From: Burkholderia cenocepacia
GTDB taxonomy: Bacteria > Pseudomonadota > Gammaproteobacteria > Burkholderiales > Burkholderiaceae
Direction: 5' to 3'
DNA: 64,000 nt
Assembly: GCF_014211915.1 (NCBI RefSeq)
Contig: NZ_CP060039.1
Coordinates: 372,001-436,000 of the forward strand
Shown here in pieces: positions 48,000 through 58,055 of the stretch. The stretch's first letter is position 1. Each line of letters begins with the position of its first letter. A program made the translations under genes and the position numbers. The notes under the pieces are model-generated. The model ran no database searches and was not told the origin of the DNA. It saw only the letters and a program-made list of their open reading frames with translations.

Positions 48000-48212
48000 T
48001 TAGTGAAGCGCCGCGCCGGCCGGCAGAACGGATTCGCCGGTGTCGATCAGGTCCTCGAGAAAGAACGGTTCGGTGTTGAGTTCTTTCGACTCACCCGGCA
48101 CGCCCGCGTACCAGGTCACCATGGCCATGTCGCCCAGGATGCGCTGGACGATGCCGCGCGCGCCTTTCGGCACCGCGATATGGGTAGTGCAGACGATCGA
48201 CCCGATATGCAT
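48000..48212 (-). CDS. Small conserved-looking protein of unknown function
   Basis: 70 aa: begins MHIGSIVCTTHIAVPKGARG and continues with IVQRILGDMAMVTWYAGVP, then an acidic FFLEDLIDTGES end. GGGGAA precedes the ATG at good spacing and codon use matches real genes here. I do not recognise a domain. It lies 47 bp upstream of srkA in the same direction. Confidence 0.65.
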   Translation of the reverse strand: MHIGSIVCTTHIAVPKGARGIVQRILGDMAMVTWYAGVPGESKELNTEPFFLEDLIDTGESVLPAGAALH

Positions 48213-49017
48213 GATGGTTCCCCACTCTTGAATCTTGAAACCCGGCCCGCTGGCGAGCCGGCAAATGCGCGATCCGCGCCGCTCTCGGCGGAGCGTTGCG
48301 CGTGATCCCATTGTTCACGGTTTATCGAAGCGCGAAAAGAAGAAGAAGCAGGCGAAGTGCCGCGAATTCGTCGAATGTCTCCAATCAACCACTGCGCCGG
48401 GCATGTACTTGCCCACCCGGTTACCCCCATCATACCCTGTCGAATGTGACTGCCCGCCGAAACCGCCCGGCGGCGCCGCACGCACATGATTGACGCAACG
48501 CGCGTGCCGCTTCGCTTCGCCGCTGCCGAATCATCGGAACACTGCACGCGACCGACCAGAATCACGTCGCGTGCGTCGCATGTCGATCGCCTTCCACCGT
48601 TCGTCGAACGCTTGCGTGCGTACCGGCATCGGCTTGCATCGACGCACGACGTCGCTCGCGATATGCAGCCGCCGACAAGAGTTGCGCTCGATGGCTGCCT
48701 TGCGGTACCTTAAGCTTTCATTCGCGTTCAACCGCACCCCGGCACGATGTATCCGCTCACGTCCGCCCTCGCAAAATCCCGGCCGCAGTTCGACGCGCGG
48801 CCGCAGGCGTGCGTGCATCCGTCGGTCCTTCCTCCTCCTGTCGCACCGCCGCTCGTCTGCGCCGCGCCGCCCCTCCGGCGGCACGCGCCGGCTGACTCGC
48901 CGGCTTTTCGTTTTCGTCTTCCATTCGCCCCGCTGGCTGTAGGTGCGTGCGTCGTGACGCACGGCACGTTGCCGCGCGCGAATGGAACGTTTCGATCCGT
49001 TCGACAGGTGGATTCAT
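48213..49017. other. 805-bp intergenic region
   Basis: The longest gap. Frames crossing it are Arg/Pro-rich and lack coding bias. It must contain the promoters of the small gene (minus) and of the EamA transporter (plus); I see no clear hexamers, palindromes or RNA genes. Confidence 0.5.
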
Positions 49018-49905
49018 ATGGTTTCGTTCAAACGCGCGCTCGCCGCGCATGGCGCGACGTCGCTCTTCGTGCTGCTGTGGAGCAGCGGCGCGATCTTCGC
49101 TGAACTCGGTCTGCGTCACGCGTCCGCGTTCGCCTTTCTCACTGCCCGTTTCGCGCTCGCATCGCTCGTGCTGCTCGCGCTGGCGTTCATGCGCAAACGC
49201 TGGCTGCCGACGCGCGGCGAGCGGCGCATGGCCGCGCTGACCGGCTTGCTGATGATGGGCGGCTATTCGATCTTCTACCTGCTCGCGCTCGAGCGCGGCA
49301 TCGCGCCCGGCGTGCTCGCGACGATACTCGGCGTGCAGCCGATCCTCACGCTCGCGATCGTCGAGCGTCGCTGGCAACCCGTGCGTATCGCCGGGCTCGC
49401 GCTGTCGCTCACCGGCCTCGCGCTCGTCGTGGGCCGTGGTGTGAGCGGCGGAACCGGCGGCCTGTCGGCGGCCGGCATCGCGTGCGCGCTGACGGCGCTC
49501 GTCGCGCTGACCGTCGGCTCGCTGCTGCAAAAGCGCGTACGCGCGGCGCCCGCCGACGTGCTGCCGCTGCAGAACGCGATCGGCCTCGCGCTGTGCGTCG
49601 CGATCGTGCCGTTCCGGCCGGTGTCGTTCGACATGAGCTGGGCGTTCGTCGTGCCGCTGCTGTGGCTCGGCATCGTGATTTCGGTGATCGCGCAACTGCT
49701 GTTCTACCGGTTGATGCAGCGCGGCGATCTCGTCAACGTGACGAGCCTGTTCTATCTCGTGCCCGTCGTCACCACGTTGATGGATGCCGTGTGGCTCGGC
49801 AACCGGCCCGAACCGCTCGCACTCGCCGGCATGGGCGCGATCATCGCGGGGCTCGCGCTGGTGTTCCGCGCGCCGGCCGCCCGTCCGCAACCCGACCGCG
49901 CGTGA
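49018..49905 (+). CDS. EamA/DMT-superfamily transporter
   Basis: 295 aa with 10 predicted membrane segments (for example SLFVLLWSSGAIFAELGLRH, ILGVQPILTLAIVERR, LFYRLMQRGDLVNVTSLFYL). The two EamA repeats are clear. Substrates of this family are amino acids or metabolites, usually exported; none can be assigned. AGGTGGA precedes ATG 49018; an upstream ATG at 48982 is possible but has no ribosome site. Confidence 0.88.
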   Translation: MVSFKRALAAHGATSLFVLLWSSGAIFAELGLRHASAFAFLTARFALASLVLLALAFMRKRWLPTRGERRMAALTGLLMMGGYSIFYLLALERGIAPGVLATILGVQPILTLAIVERRWQPVRIAGLALSLTGLALVVGRGVSGGTGGLSAAGIACALTALVALTVGSLLQKRVRAAPADVLPLQNAIGLALCVAIVPFRPVSFDMSWAFVVPLLWLGIVISVIAQLLFYRLMQRGDLVNVTSLFYLVPVVTTLMDAVWLGNRPEPLALAGMGAIIAGLALVFRAPAARPQPDRA

Positions 49906-49909
49906 GTAG

Positions 49910-49943
49910 ACGGGCCGCCGCGCCCGCGGGTGCGGCGGCCCGT
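49910..49943 (+). terminator. 12-bp GC hairpin after the EamA transporter
   Basis: ACGGGCCGCCGC and its complement GCGGCGGCCCGT surround a 10-nt loop that is itself palindromic (CCCGCGGG). It starts 4 bp after the stop codon. There is no T run, so strength is uncertain. Confidence 0.55.
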
Positions 49944-50259
49944 ATCGGACACATACGACGATTCCGCGCAAATCGAAAGGAACGGGAAAGATGCGTGCAA
50001 GGCGTTCGTCTTGTTTGCCCGAAAAACGCGGAATTCTCGGGCTTTCCGCTGATTTTTAATGGTTCGGATAGCGAAAAACGCCGCCGGTTGCCTATACTCG
50101 AATTGACCGGCCTGCGCGTAACGGGCCGGACCCAACTAGAAACACCCGGCATGGGGCCGGGGTGAGCGCATGCGTGCCGTTTCAGGCCGATATCCCGCAG
50201 GGATGGAGCCGCCAACGCAAGCACTGAAGCGCCCACTTCGGTCGACACTGGAGACACGC
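49944..50259 (+). promoter_or_regulatory. Promoter and leader of the small membrane protein gene
   Basis: A TATACT -10-like hexamer at 50093-50098 would give a leader of about 155 nt before ATG 50260. The leader contains several complementary GC blocks (GGCC/CCGG around 50112-50136 and 50153-50195) that could fold. I could not match it to a known riboswitch class. No other gene is visible in this 316-bp stretch. Confidence 0.35.
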
Positions 50260-50445
50260 ATGACGACCTACTTCACGATCGGCGACTTCATCCTGTTGAT
50301 TCCGATGGCGCTGGCCGGAGCGCTATTTCTCGGCGCGGTGCCGTGCGCCACTCAATTCCGTCACAACCTGCTGCGCGTACTCGGCGTCATTCTCGGCGTC
50401 GGCGTCGCGGTATTGCTCGTTGAAGGCCTGCCTGCGCTGATCTAG
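50260..50445 (+). CDS. Small inner-membrane protein of unknown function
   Basis: 61 aa with two predicted membrane helices (GDFILLIPMALAGALFLGAV and LRVLGVILGVGVAVLLVEGL) separated by a short basic loop (CATQFRHNL). GGAGA precedes the ATG. I do not recognise a family. It stands alone, convergent with the aldo/keto reductase gene. Confidence 0.7.
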   Translation: MTTYFTIGDFILLIPMALAGALFLGAVPCATQFRHNLLRVLGVILGVGVAVLLVEGLPALI

Positions 50446-50551
50446 CGCCGCAGGCCGTGCGCGACGCGCATCGCTGCACCGCAGCGATGCGACGTACCGC
50501 GTGCACGTCGGACCCGGCACGCGATGTTTCGCATGCCGTATCGACTTCCGC

Positions 50552-51595
50552 TCAGATCGCCTGATCGGTGGACGGCTTTTCCCACAGATTGATGCCGCCT
50601 TCCGTCGCGTAACGATCGATCTCCGCGAGTTCCTCCGCCGAGAATTCGAGGTTCTGCAACGCGCCGACGTTCTCGCGCACCTGCTCCGCCCGGCTCGCGC
50701 CGATCAGCGCGGACGTCACGCGGCCGTTACGCAGCACCCACGCCAGCGCCATCTGCGCCAGGCTCTGCCCGCGCCGTTCGGCGATCGCGTTGAGCTTGCG
50801 CACATGCTCGAGGTTGTCCGCGCTCAGGTGATCCTCCTTCAGCGAGCCGCCGCCCGGCTTGTTCACGCGCGCGTCGGCCGGCACGCCGTTCAGGTACTTC
50901 GACGTGAGCAAACCCTGCGCGAGCGGCGTGAACGCGATGCTGCCCGCGCCGACGTCGTCGAGCGTGCCGAGCAGATCCTCTTCGATCCAGCGGTTCAGCA
51001 TGTTGTACGACGGCTGGTGAATCAGCAGCGGCACCTTGTATTGCGCGAGCAGCGCGGCCATCTCGCGCGTCTTCGCGGCCGAATACGACGAAATGCCGAT
51101 GTAGAGCGCCTTGCCCTGCTGCACGGCCGACGCCAGCGCACCCGCCGTTTCCTCGAGCGGCGTATGCGCGTCGAAACGGTGCGAATAGAAGATGTCGACG
51201 TAGTCGAGCCCCATCCGCTGCAGGCTCTGGTCGAGGCTCGCGAGCACATACTTGCGCGACCCGCCGCCGCTGCCGTATGGCCCCGGCCACATGTCCCAGC
51301 CGGCCTTCGTCGAGATCAGCAGTTCGTCGCGATACGGGCGGAAATCCTCCTTCAGCAGCCGGCCGAAGTTGATCTCGGCGCTACCGTACGGCGGCCCGTA
51401 GTTGTTCGCGAGGTCGAAGTGGTTGATGCCGAGGTCGAATGCGGTGCGCAGGATCTCGCGTTGCGTCGAGATCGGCGTCGAATCGCCGAAGTTGTGCCAC
51501 AGGCCGAGCGACAGGGCGGGCAGTTTGAGCCCGGATTTGCCGCAGGTGCGGTATTGCATGCCGGCATAACGTTCGGAAGCTGCTTCGTAGGCCAT
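50552..51595 (-). CDS. Aldo/keto reductase, L-glyceraldehyde-3-phosphate reductase (YghZ-like)
   Basis: 347 aa. FDLANNYGPPYGSAE carries the catalytic Asp and Tyr, STKAGWDMWPGPYG the Lys, and IFYSHRFD the His. The closest family is YghZ/GpmA, which reduces L-glyceraldehyde 3-phosphate and methylglyoxal with NADPH, and related Kv-beta-like reductases. C-terminal ALIGASRAEQVRENVGAL is the cofactor site. The ATG at 51595 has no strong ribosome site. Confidence 0.9.
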   Translation of the reverse strand: MAYEAASERYAGMQYRTCGKSGLKLPALSLGLWHNFGDSTPISTQREILRTAFDLGINHFDLANNYGPPYGSAEINFGRLLKEDFRPYRDELLISTKAGWDMWPGPYGSGGGSRKYVLASLDQSLQRMGLDYVDIFYSHRFDAHTPLEETAGALASAVQQGKALYIGISSYSAAKTREMAALLAQYKVPLLIHQPSYNMLNRWIEEDLLGTLDDVGAGSIAFTPLAQGLLTSKYLNGVPADARVNKPGGGSLKEDHLSADNLEHVRKLNAIAERRGQSLAQMALAWVLRNGRVTSALIGASRAEQVRENVGALQNLEFSAEELAEIDRYATEGGINLWEKPSTDQAI

Positions 51596-51788
51596 GAGTC
51601 TGTTCCGTCAGGACATCGGGGAAAGGGACGCGCGCCGGCCGCGCCAATGACGCGACGGCGGCGAAGGAGTCATACGACGACTATGGTAGCGAAAGCGGCC
51701 GGATCACGCACGGCGGCGCGACGATGGACGCGACCGCGGCGCTCGCCTACACTGCGGCGTCTCGAATCACCGTTTCAGCGAGGTTGGT

Positions 51789-51995
51789 ATGTCCCGGGTC
51801 ATCTCGGTTGCACTGCTCGTCGGCGGCGTCGTGCTGCTGTATTTCGGCGGCCAGTCGTTCCATTCGATCAACGACAACGTGTCGCGCTTCTTCACCGGCT
51901 CGCCGGCGACGAAGACGATCCTGCTGATCGTCGGCGGCGCCGTCGCATCGTTCGTCGGCCTGATCGGCCTCGCGATGCCGGGCGGCAAGCGCTGA
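51789..51995 (+). CDS. DUF3185 family small membrane protein
   Basis: 68 aa with two membrane helices (VISVALLVGGVVLLYFGGQS and TILLIVGGAVASFVGLIGLA) and the family's middle segment VSRFFTGSPATKT. Function unknown. It diverges from the aldo/keto reductase gene over 193 bp. Confidence 0.85.
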   Translation: MSRVISVALLVGGVVLLYFGGQSFHSINDNVSRFFTGSPATKTILLIVGGAVASFVGLIGLAMPGGKR

Positions 51996-52198
51996 TCGCA
52001 GCGCGACGCGCGCACGGCTAGCGATCGCATCGAGAGCGGCTCGGTCGACTATCCGGCCTATGGCAACCGGCTCGTCGTGCCGACATCACGCGCGCGAGCC
52101 GCGCCAAACGAAACGGGCGGCCAGGCCGCCCGTCGTTTCACTTGCCCGCGATGCACCGCATCGCGTGATCGCCGCAGTTTCGCCGGCCGCCGATCGGC

Positions 52199-52972
52199 CT
52201 AGAACTGCACTTCCGGCTTCGACGCCGAGCGCGTGCCGGGCACCGGCCGGTTGCTTGCGCCGTGGTACGTGTACACGAGCGAGAACTTCACCTGGTCGGA
52301 ACGGTTCTGCCCGGCCGAATGCAGCGTGTTGCTGTGGAAGAACACGACGTCGCCCGTCTGCAGCGACGGGCACGTCGCCGCGTCGATCATCCTGCGGTTC
52401 TCCGGCAGATCACTGCGGAAGAATTTCGCGTCATCGAACGCTTCCGGTCCGAATTCGGCCGTATGCGAACCCGGCACGAGCCACAGCGCGCCGTTCTCGT
52501 TGGTTTCCGGCCCGAGCGCGAGCCACACCGACACCATGTCCGGCCGCTCGAACGCCCAGTAGCGGAAATCGCGATGCCAGCCGGTCAGGCTGCCGTACGC
52601 CGGGTGCTTCGTCATCATGCAGTTGTGATGCGCACGCGACAGCACGGGCTCCTCGCCGAAATACTCGCGCATCCACGCGCCGATTTCGGGCGCGATCGCG
52701 CGCTCGGCAAACGCCGGATCGCGCGAATACGCATCGAGCAGTCGTCGCACCGTATGCCCGCCCGGCGCATGCTTCGATTCGGGTGCGCCCGGGTAGCGGA
52801 GGTCGGCCTCGAACTCGATCGGCTCGGCGGCCTCCCGCAACTGGCGCTCCGCGATCTGCCGGAGCGCCGCGCACTGCGCTTCGCCGACGAGGCCGCGCGC
52901 GACGACGAAGCCGCGCTCGCGCAATTCCGCGACTTGCGCGCGGATCGATTCCGACTGCAATGGAGACGACAT
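52199..52972 (-). CDS. Phytanoyl-CoA dioxygenase (PhyH) family protein
   Basis: 257 aa. The Fe(II) ligands are visible as H-x-D in GWHRDFRYW and the distal His in FFHSNTLHSAGQN, and ENGALWLVPGSHTAEFG is the family core. Members are 2-oxoglutarate-dependent oxygenases acting on diverse small molecules. The substrate is unknown. It is monocistronic, with a 203-bp gap to the DUF3185 gene at its 3' side. Confidence 0.88.
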   Translation of the reverse strand: MSSPLQSESIRAQVAELRERGFVVARGLVGEAQCAALRQIAERQLREAAEPIEFEADLRYPGAPESKHAPGGHTVRRLLDAYSRDPAFAERAIAPEIGAWMREYFGEEPVLSRAHHNCMMTKHPAYGSLTGWHRDFRYWAFERPDMVSVWLALGPETNENGALWLVPGSHTAEFGPEAFDDAKFFRSDLPENRRMIDAATCPSLQTGDVVFFHSNTLHSAGQNRSDQVKFSLVYTYHGASNRPVPGTRSASKPEVQF

Positions 52973-53324
52973 GGGATGCCAGACGTTTATTGTGTGAATG
53001 TGACGATTGTAAATCGGCGCCGGATACCGCGAACAGCACCATTGTCGTGCGCAGGGGCATGCCAATCGCGGATTTGATCCAGCGCAAGGGAACTGTGCGG
53101 CGCGGCACCTGCCTGAGCGACAGGCGGTATGCGGCACACCCCTTGCTGCACAAGGGTTTATCGCGACTTTTGCCGGTCACGAAACCCCTGTAGCCTGACG
53201 CGGCCTGTCAATTCTGGCGGGCGCGGCGCGCGACGGGTTTAGGTAAGATCCGTTGTGCCATCCGAGGCCGTTGATACCAGTGCGCTCTTCAGGGCGCCAC
53301 CCATACAAGCGAAGCATCGTTCAC
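52973..53324. other. Intergenic region between PhyH and the basic protein gene
   Basis: 352 bp. A TAAGAT -10-like hexamer lies near 53244 upstream of the next gene. A 6-bp hairpin CCCTTG/CAAGGG lies at 53138-53154. No gene is supported. Confidence 0.4.
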
Positions 53325-53666
53325 ATGCCATTCCGTCTGACTTCCCGTTTCAACCGCGCTGCGAAGCGCGTCGTGCCGTCCGCTCCTGCCCGTTCGCTGC
53401 GCCATCACCGCGCCCGCACGCAGGCGCTGGCCGAACGTACGCACACGCACAGCCGGCTGGACGGCATCCGTGCGTGGTTCCACGCATTTTTCTCGATGAT
53501 GAGCGCACAGGCGTTCGCCCGCCGCGCCGGCCTGCGTTCGCTGCTGCAGAAACCGTCGTCGCTGCGCGCGCTCGCGCTGCGCCGCAAGCTCGGCCCGCAG
53601 CGCCGCGTCAACCGTCCGCGCCGCCTCGCGGCGAGCAACGGCTGGTTCGGGTTCGGCGCACGCTGA
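53325..53666 (+). CDS. Small very basic protein of unknown function
   Basis: 113 aa, strongly Arg/His-rich (MPFRLTSRFNRAAKRV, RSLRHHRARTQALAERTHTH, LRALALRRKLGPQRRVNRPR). No domain recognised. It is bounded 3' by a strong bidirectional terminator shared with metK, which supports its being transcribed. Composition could also reflect a chance frame. Confidence 0.5.
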   Translation: MPFRLTSRFNRAAKRVVPSAPARSLRHHRARTQALAERTHTHSRLDGIRAWFHAFFSMMSAQAFARRAGLRSLLQKPSSLRALALRRKLGPQRRVNRPRRLAASNGWFGFGAR

Positions 53667-53730
53667 TCAGGTACCGGCGGGCATGGCCCGCATCGATCGC
53701 CGCCGTTGCCGCGACGATCGACACCCATAA

Positions 53731-53757
53731 AAAAACCCCGGCTAGGCCGGGGTTTTT
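53731..53757. terminator. Bidirectional rho-independent terminator
   Basis: AAAAACCCCGGC, TAG, GCCGGGGTTTTT: a perfect 12-bp stem with A and T runs on both sides. It serves metK (minus) and the basic-protein gene (plus), which converge on it. Confidence 0.95.
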
Positions 53758-53776
53758 CATTTCAGGCGAACGACGC

Positions 53777-54964
<1,188 letters not shown>

Positions 54965-55077
54965 TTTTTCAGGCTCCTGTGTGGTTACGGTTGGTTTCAC
55001 GTAGCCAGCTTCGTTGGGCCTGAAGCGGCGACGCTTTAGCGGATTACCAGGACCGGGCAGCGTGTGTCGCGCCAGCC

Positions 55078-55116
55078 GGCTTCGCCCCGCAAGTTGTCAG
55101 TTAACTCGGCGAAGCC
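55078..55116 (-). promoter_or_regulatory. Inverted repeat in the metK leader
   Basis: GGCTTCGCC (55078-55086) and GGCGAAGCC (55108-55116) are exact complements separated by 21 nt. On the metK transcript this hairpin would sit within about 10 nt of the predicted start of transcription and about 115 nt before the GTG. Whether it is a SAM-responsive element or simply a stabilising 5' hairpin is unknown. Confidence 0.45.
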
Positions 55117-55146
55117 CGTATTATAGCGGCTTTCCTGAATTGTCAC
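55094..55146. promoter_or_regulatory. Overlapping divergent promoters of metK and lpxL
   Basis: The sequence TATTATA (55119-55125) reads as TATAAT for metK (minus) and TATTAT for lpxL (plus). The metK -35 is GTGACA at 55141-55146 (15-bp spacer); the lpxL -35 is TTGTCA at 55094-55099 (19-bp spacer). Both spacers are off the optimum, but the shared -10 implies a bidirectional promoter. Confidence 0.5.
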
Positions 55147-55229
55147 AGAGCGCCACCCGTGCTGCATCGTCCGCTGTCTTACCACCCTGTTCGCAACGTA
55201 CCGGCCAGCCGGCCCTACGGAGATTCCGC

Positions 55230-56114
55230 ATGCTAGGCCGCCTCGGCACGCACCTCGCCATCGGCTTGCTGAAGCTGCTCGCCCTGCTGCCGTACGGTCT
55301 GACCGCACGGTTCGGCGATGGCCTCGGCTGGCTGCTGTATCAGATCCCCAGCCGGCGAAAGCGCATCGTACATACGAATCTGAAACTCTGCTTCCCGGAC
55401 TGGAGCGACGAACGGCGCGAGGAAGTGGCGGGCCGGCATTTCCGTCATGCGATCCGCAGCTACGTCGAGCGCAGCGTGCAATGGTTCGGCTCGGAGAAGA
55501 AGCTCGCGAAGTTGATCCAGGTCGACAGCGCGGTCGATCTCACCGATCCCGACCTGCCGCCGACGCTGTTCCTCGGCCTGCACTTCGTCGGCATCGAGGC
55601 CGGTTCGATCTGGCTGAACCGTTCGCTGCAGCGTCGCTGCGGATCGCTGTACCAGCCGTTCTCGAACGCGGTGCTCGAGGAAGAGGCAAAGAAGGCGCGC
55701 GGGCGCTTCGACGCCGAGATGGTCGGCCGCGCGGACAGCGCGCGCGTCGTGCTGCGCTGGCTGCGCGACCGCAAGCCGGTGATGCTCGGCGCGGACATGG
55801 ACTACGGGCTGCGCAACTCGACGTTCGTCCCGTTCTTCGGCGTGCCGGCCTGCACGCTGACGGCCGTCGGCCGGCTCGCGAAGACGGGCCGCGCGCAGGT
55901 CGTGCCGTTCATCGGCGAAGTGCTGCCGAACTACAAGGGCTACCGTCTGAAGGTATTCAAGCCGTGGGATCACTACCCGACCGGCGACGACGATCTCGAT
56001 GCGCGGCGGATGAACGCATTCCTCGAGGAGCAGATTCCGCTGATGCCCGAGCAGTATTACTGGGTGCACAAGCGTTTCAAGACGCGCCCGCCGGGCGAGC
56101 CGAGCCTGTACTGA
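55230..56114 (+). CDS. lpxL: Lipid A biosynthesis acyltransferase (LpxL/HtrB family)
   Basis: 294 aa. An N-terminal membrane helix (LAIGLLKLLALLPYGLTARF) is followed by the acyltransferase motif H-x4-E in LFLGLHFVGIEAGSIW, and GADMDYGLRNSTFVPFFGVP and PEQYYWVHKRFKTRPPGEPS at the end. It adds a secondary acyl chain to lipid A at the inner membrane. CGGAGA precedes ATG 55230. Which acyl chain and position cannot be read from sequence. Confidence 0.92.
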   Translation: MLGRLGTHLAIGLLKLLALLPYGLTARFGDGLGWLLYQIPSRRKRIVHTNLKLCFPDWSDERREEVAGRHFRHAIRSYVERSVQWFGSEKKLAKLIQVDSAVDLTDPDLPPTLFLGLHFVGIEAGSIWLNRSLQRRCGSLYQPFSNAVLEEEAKKARGRFDAEMVGRADSARVVLRWLRDRKPVMLGADMDYGLRNSTFVPFFGVPACTLTAVGRLAKTGRAQVVPFIGEVLPNYKGYRLKVFKPWDHYPTGDDDLDARRMNAFLEEQIPLMPEQYYWVHKRFKTRPPGEPSLY

Positions 56115-56142
56115 CCCTGCCGCGAGACATGCGGGCGCGCCG

Positions 56143-56445
56143 TCATGTGCGCGCCTGTGCTCTTGCCACCTTAGGCGCACCCTTAGCGCGCGCCTGCCAC
56201 AGATCGTAAGCCGACTGCTGCGCGAGCCACAGATCGGCCCTTCCCCCGTTTTCCTCGCCGAGCCACGCTTCGAGCCGCAACGCCATTTCCGGCGAGATGC
56301 CGGCATGGCCGTGCAGGACCCGCGACAGTGCGGCACGGGTCACGCCAAGTTGCGACGCGGCCTCGGTGACGGTCAGACCGAGCGCCGGCAGCACGTCGTC
56401 GCGCAGCGTTTCGCCCGGATGGGGTGGATTGAAGATGCGGGTCAT
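56143..56445 (-). CDS. higA: HigA family antitoxin
   Basis: 100 aa. [20 protein letters not shown] then [20 protein letters not shown] is the HigA/VapI helix-turn-helix family. It neutralises HigB and represses the operon. AAGGTGA 8 nt upstream favours ATG 56445 over a GTG at 56457. The ribosome site overlaps the toxin stop codon, so translation is coupled. Confidence 0.93.
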   Translation of the reverse strand: MTRIFNPPHPGETLRDDVLPALGLTVTEAASQLGVTRAALSRVLHGHAGISPEMALRLEAWLGEENGGRADLWLAQQSAYDLWQARAKGAPKVARAQART

Positions 56446-56458
56446 GGCTTGAATCACC

Positions 56459-56737
56459 TTAGTGGTAGTCCTGGTAATCGACCAGAACGACGTCGCGGCC
56501 CTCGAATCCGAATGTCAGCCGCCAGTTGCCGTTGACGCCGACGGCGTAATATCCGTCCAGCCCGCCAGCGAGGCCGTGAAAACGCCAGCCAGGCACATTC
56601 ATGTCCTGCGGCGCGCCAGCGACATCGAGACGCGCCAGCATGCGCCGCAGCCGGGGCGCATGATCCGGCCGAATGCCCGCCTTGCTCCCGGTGACGAAAA
56701 ACGCTTCCAGTCCCTTGTGTACCCACGACTTGATCAT
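56459..56737 (-). CDS. higB: HigB family toxin (RelE-like mRNA interferase)
   Basis: 92 aa. [61 protein letters not shown] are the HigB pattern. It cleaves mRNA on translating ribosomes. Toxin-first order is the norm for higBA. GGGAGG precedes the ATG. The pair lies on the strand opposite to lpxL and dapF, which it separates. Confidence 0.93.
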   Translation of the reverse strand: MIKSWVHKGLEAFFVTGSKAGIRPDHAPRLRRMLARLDVAGAPQDMNVPGWRFHGLAGGLDGYYAVGVNGNWRLTFGFEGRDVVLVDYQDYH

Positions 56738-56793
56738 GGACCTCCCACACTCGAGCGCGACGTCGACAGCATGGCCCGGATGTGTGTAGCCAG

Positions 56794-56823
56794 ACTATAC
56801 GAATCACTTGATTTCCTCGTCAA
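56794..56823 (-). promoter_or_regulatory. higBA promoter
   Basis: On the minus strand TTGACG (56818-56823), an 18-bp spacer and TATAGT (56794-56799), giving a leader of about 50 nt before higB. This is the best-looking sigma-70 promoter in the window. HigA presumably binds here, but I could not define its operator. Confidence 0.65.
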
Positions 56824-57148
56824 TTTGACCCGTACGAAAACGCTCGTCCGGGTCGCCCATGCCTTCGTCGTGTATTCGGGCACGCACCGCCAGTGCCGCC
56901 TCCGCTACGCCCGCCACACCCTGCCAATTTGTCCGCTCGCCACGTACCCGACCAGTCGACCAGTCGACAGATGCCGCCTGCCCGGCCCGCAGGAGCAACC
57001 TGAAGCACCGTTCCCGCGCAGGACGCCCCCGTCGCCTGCATGTATCATTTGCGGTTGAGATCAGCACGACGAACGACGCTGCCCCGGCATGGCCGCCGGC
57101 CGCCCGTGTCGTGCCGACCGCCTTGTTCGCCATGGAATTCCGGACCCA
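56824..57148. other. Intergenic region upstream of dapF
   Basis: 325 bp with no gene. A short direct repeat of the 8-mer CGACCAGT occurs twice in tandem at 56950-56965, followed by CGAC. The dapF promoter is not obvious. Confidence 0.4.
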
Positions 57149-58018
57149 GTGAAACTCTCGTTCACCAAGATGCACGGCGCGGGCAACGACTTCGTCGTGC
57201 TCGACGGCTACTCGCGCGCGCTGCCGCCGCTCACCGAAGCGCAGGTGCGCGCACTCGCCAACCGCCACTTCGGCATCGGCGCCGACCAGTTGCTGCTGGT
57301 CGAGAAACCGACCGTCGACGGGGCGGATTTCAAGTACCGGATCTTCAATTGCGACGGCGGCGAGGTCGAACACTGCGGCAACGGCGCGCGCTGTTTCGTG
57401 AAGTTCGTCAGCGACCGCGGCCTGACCGACAAGCGCAGCGTGCGCGTGCAGGTGATGAAGGGCCTGATCACGCTGACGCTGCAGGACAACGGCGAAGTCG
57501 TCGTCGACATGGGCGCGCCCGTGTTCGCGCCGGTGCAAGTGCCGTTCGACGCAGCGGGGCTCGACGGCCGCCAGGAAGGCCGCGACACGCTGTGGCCGCT
57601 CGACGTGGGCGGCGCGACGCGCTGGATTTCGACGGTGTCGATGGGCAATCCGCACGCGGTGCAGGTCGTCGACGACGTCGAAGCGTATCCGGTGCTGGAA
57701 GAAGGCCCGCTGATCGAGCGCCATGCGCGCTTCCCGCAGCGCGTGAACGCCGGCTTCATGCAGATCGTGTCGCGCCGTGAAGTGAAGCTGCGCGTGTACG
57801 AACGCGGCGCGGGCGAGACGCTCGCGTGCGGCACCGGCGCGTGCGCGGCGGTCGCGGCCGGCATCCGGCGCGGCCTGCTCGATTCGCCCGTGACCGTGCA
57901 CACGCACGGCGGCACGCTGACGATCGGCTGGGACGGCGCGCGCGACGAAGCCGCCGCGCTGATGATGGCCGGCCCCGCCACGACCGTGTTCGAAGGCGAG
58001 ATCGACCTGAACGCCTGA
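57149..58018 (+). CDS. dapF: Diaminopimelate epimerase
   Basis: 289 aa. The two catalytic cysteines are C76 ([11 protein letters not shown]) and C227 ([11 protein letters not shown]); [20 protein letters not shown] and [14 protein letters not shown] complete the signature. It makes meso-DAP for peptidoglycan and lysine. The start is GTG 57149 (KLSFTKMHG); upstream codons are not conserved in style. A DUF484 gene and xerC follow, as in many beta-proteobacteria. Confidence 0.97.
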   Translation: MKLSFTKMHGAGNDFVVLDGYSRALPPLTEAQVRALANRHFGIGADQLLLVEKPTVDGADFKYRIFNCDGGEVEHCGNGARCFVKFVSDRGLTDKRSVRVQVMKGLITLTLQDNGEVVVDMGAPVFAPVQVPFDAAGLDGRQEGRDTLWPLDVGGATRWISTVSMGNPHAVQVVDDVEAYPVLEEGPLIERHARFPQRVNAGFMQIVSRREVKLRVYERGAGETLACGTGACAAVAAGIRRGLLDSPVTVHTHGGTLTIGWDGARDEAAALMMAGPATTVFEGEIDLNA

Positions 58019-58055
58019 CCCTGCAACGTCCCTGATAACTGAACGCTCCCGCCAC

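Noticed and set aside
48486..48967. Possible regulator gene in the 805-bp gap
   Set aside because: All frames are Arg/Pro/Ser-rich without a helix-turn-helix or ribosome site.
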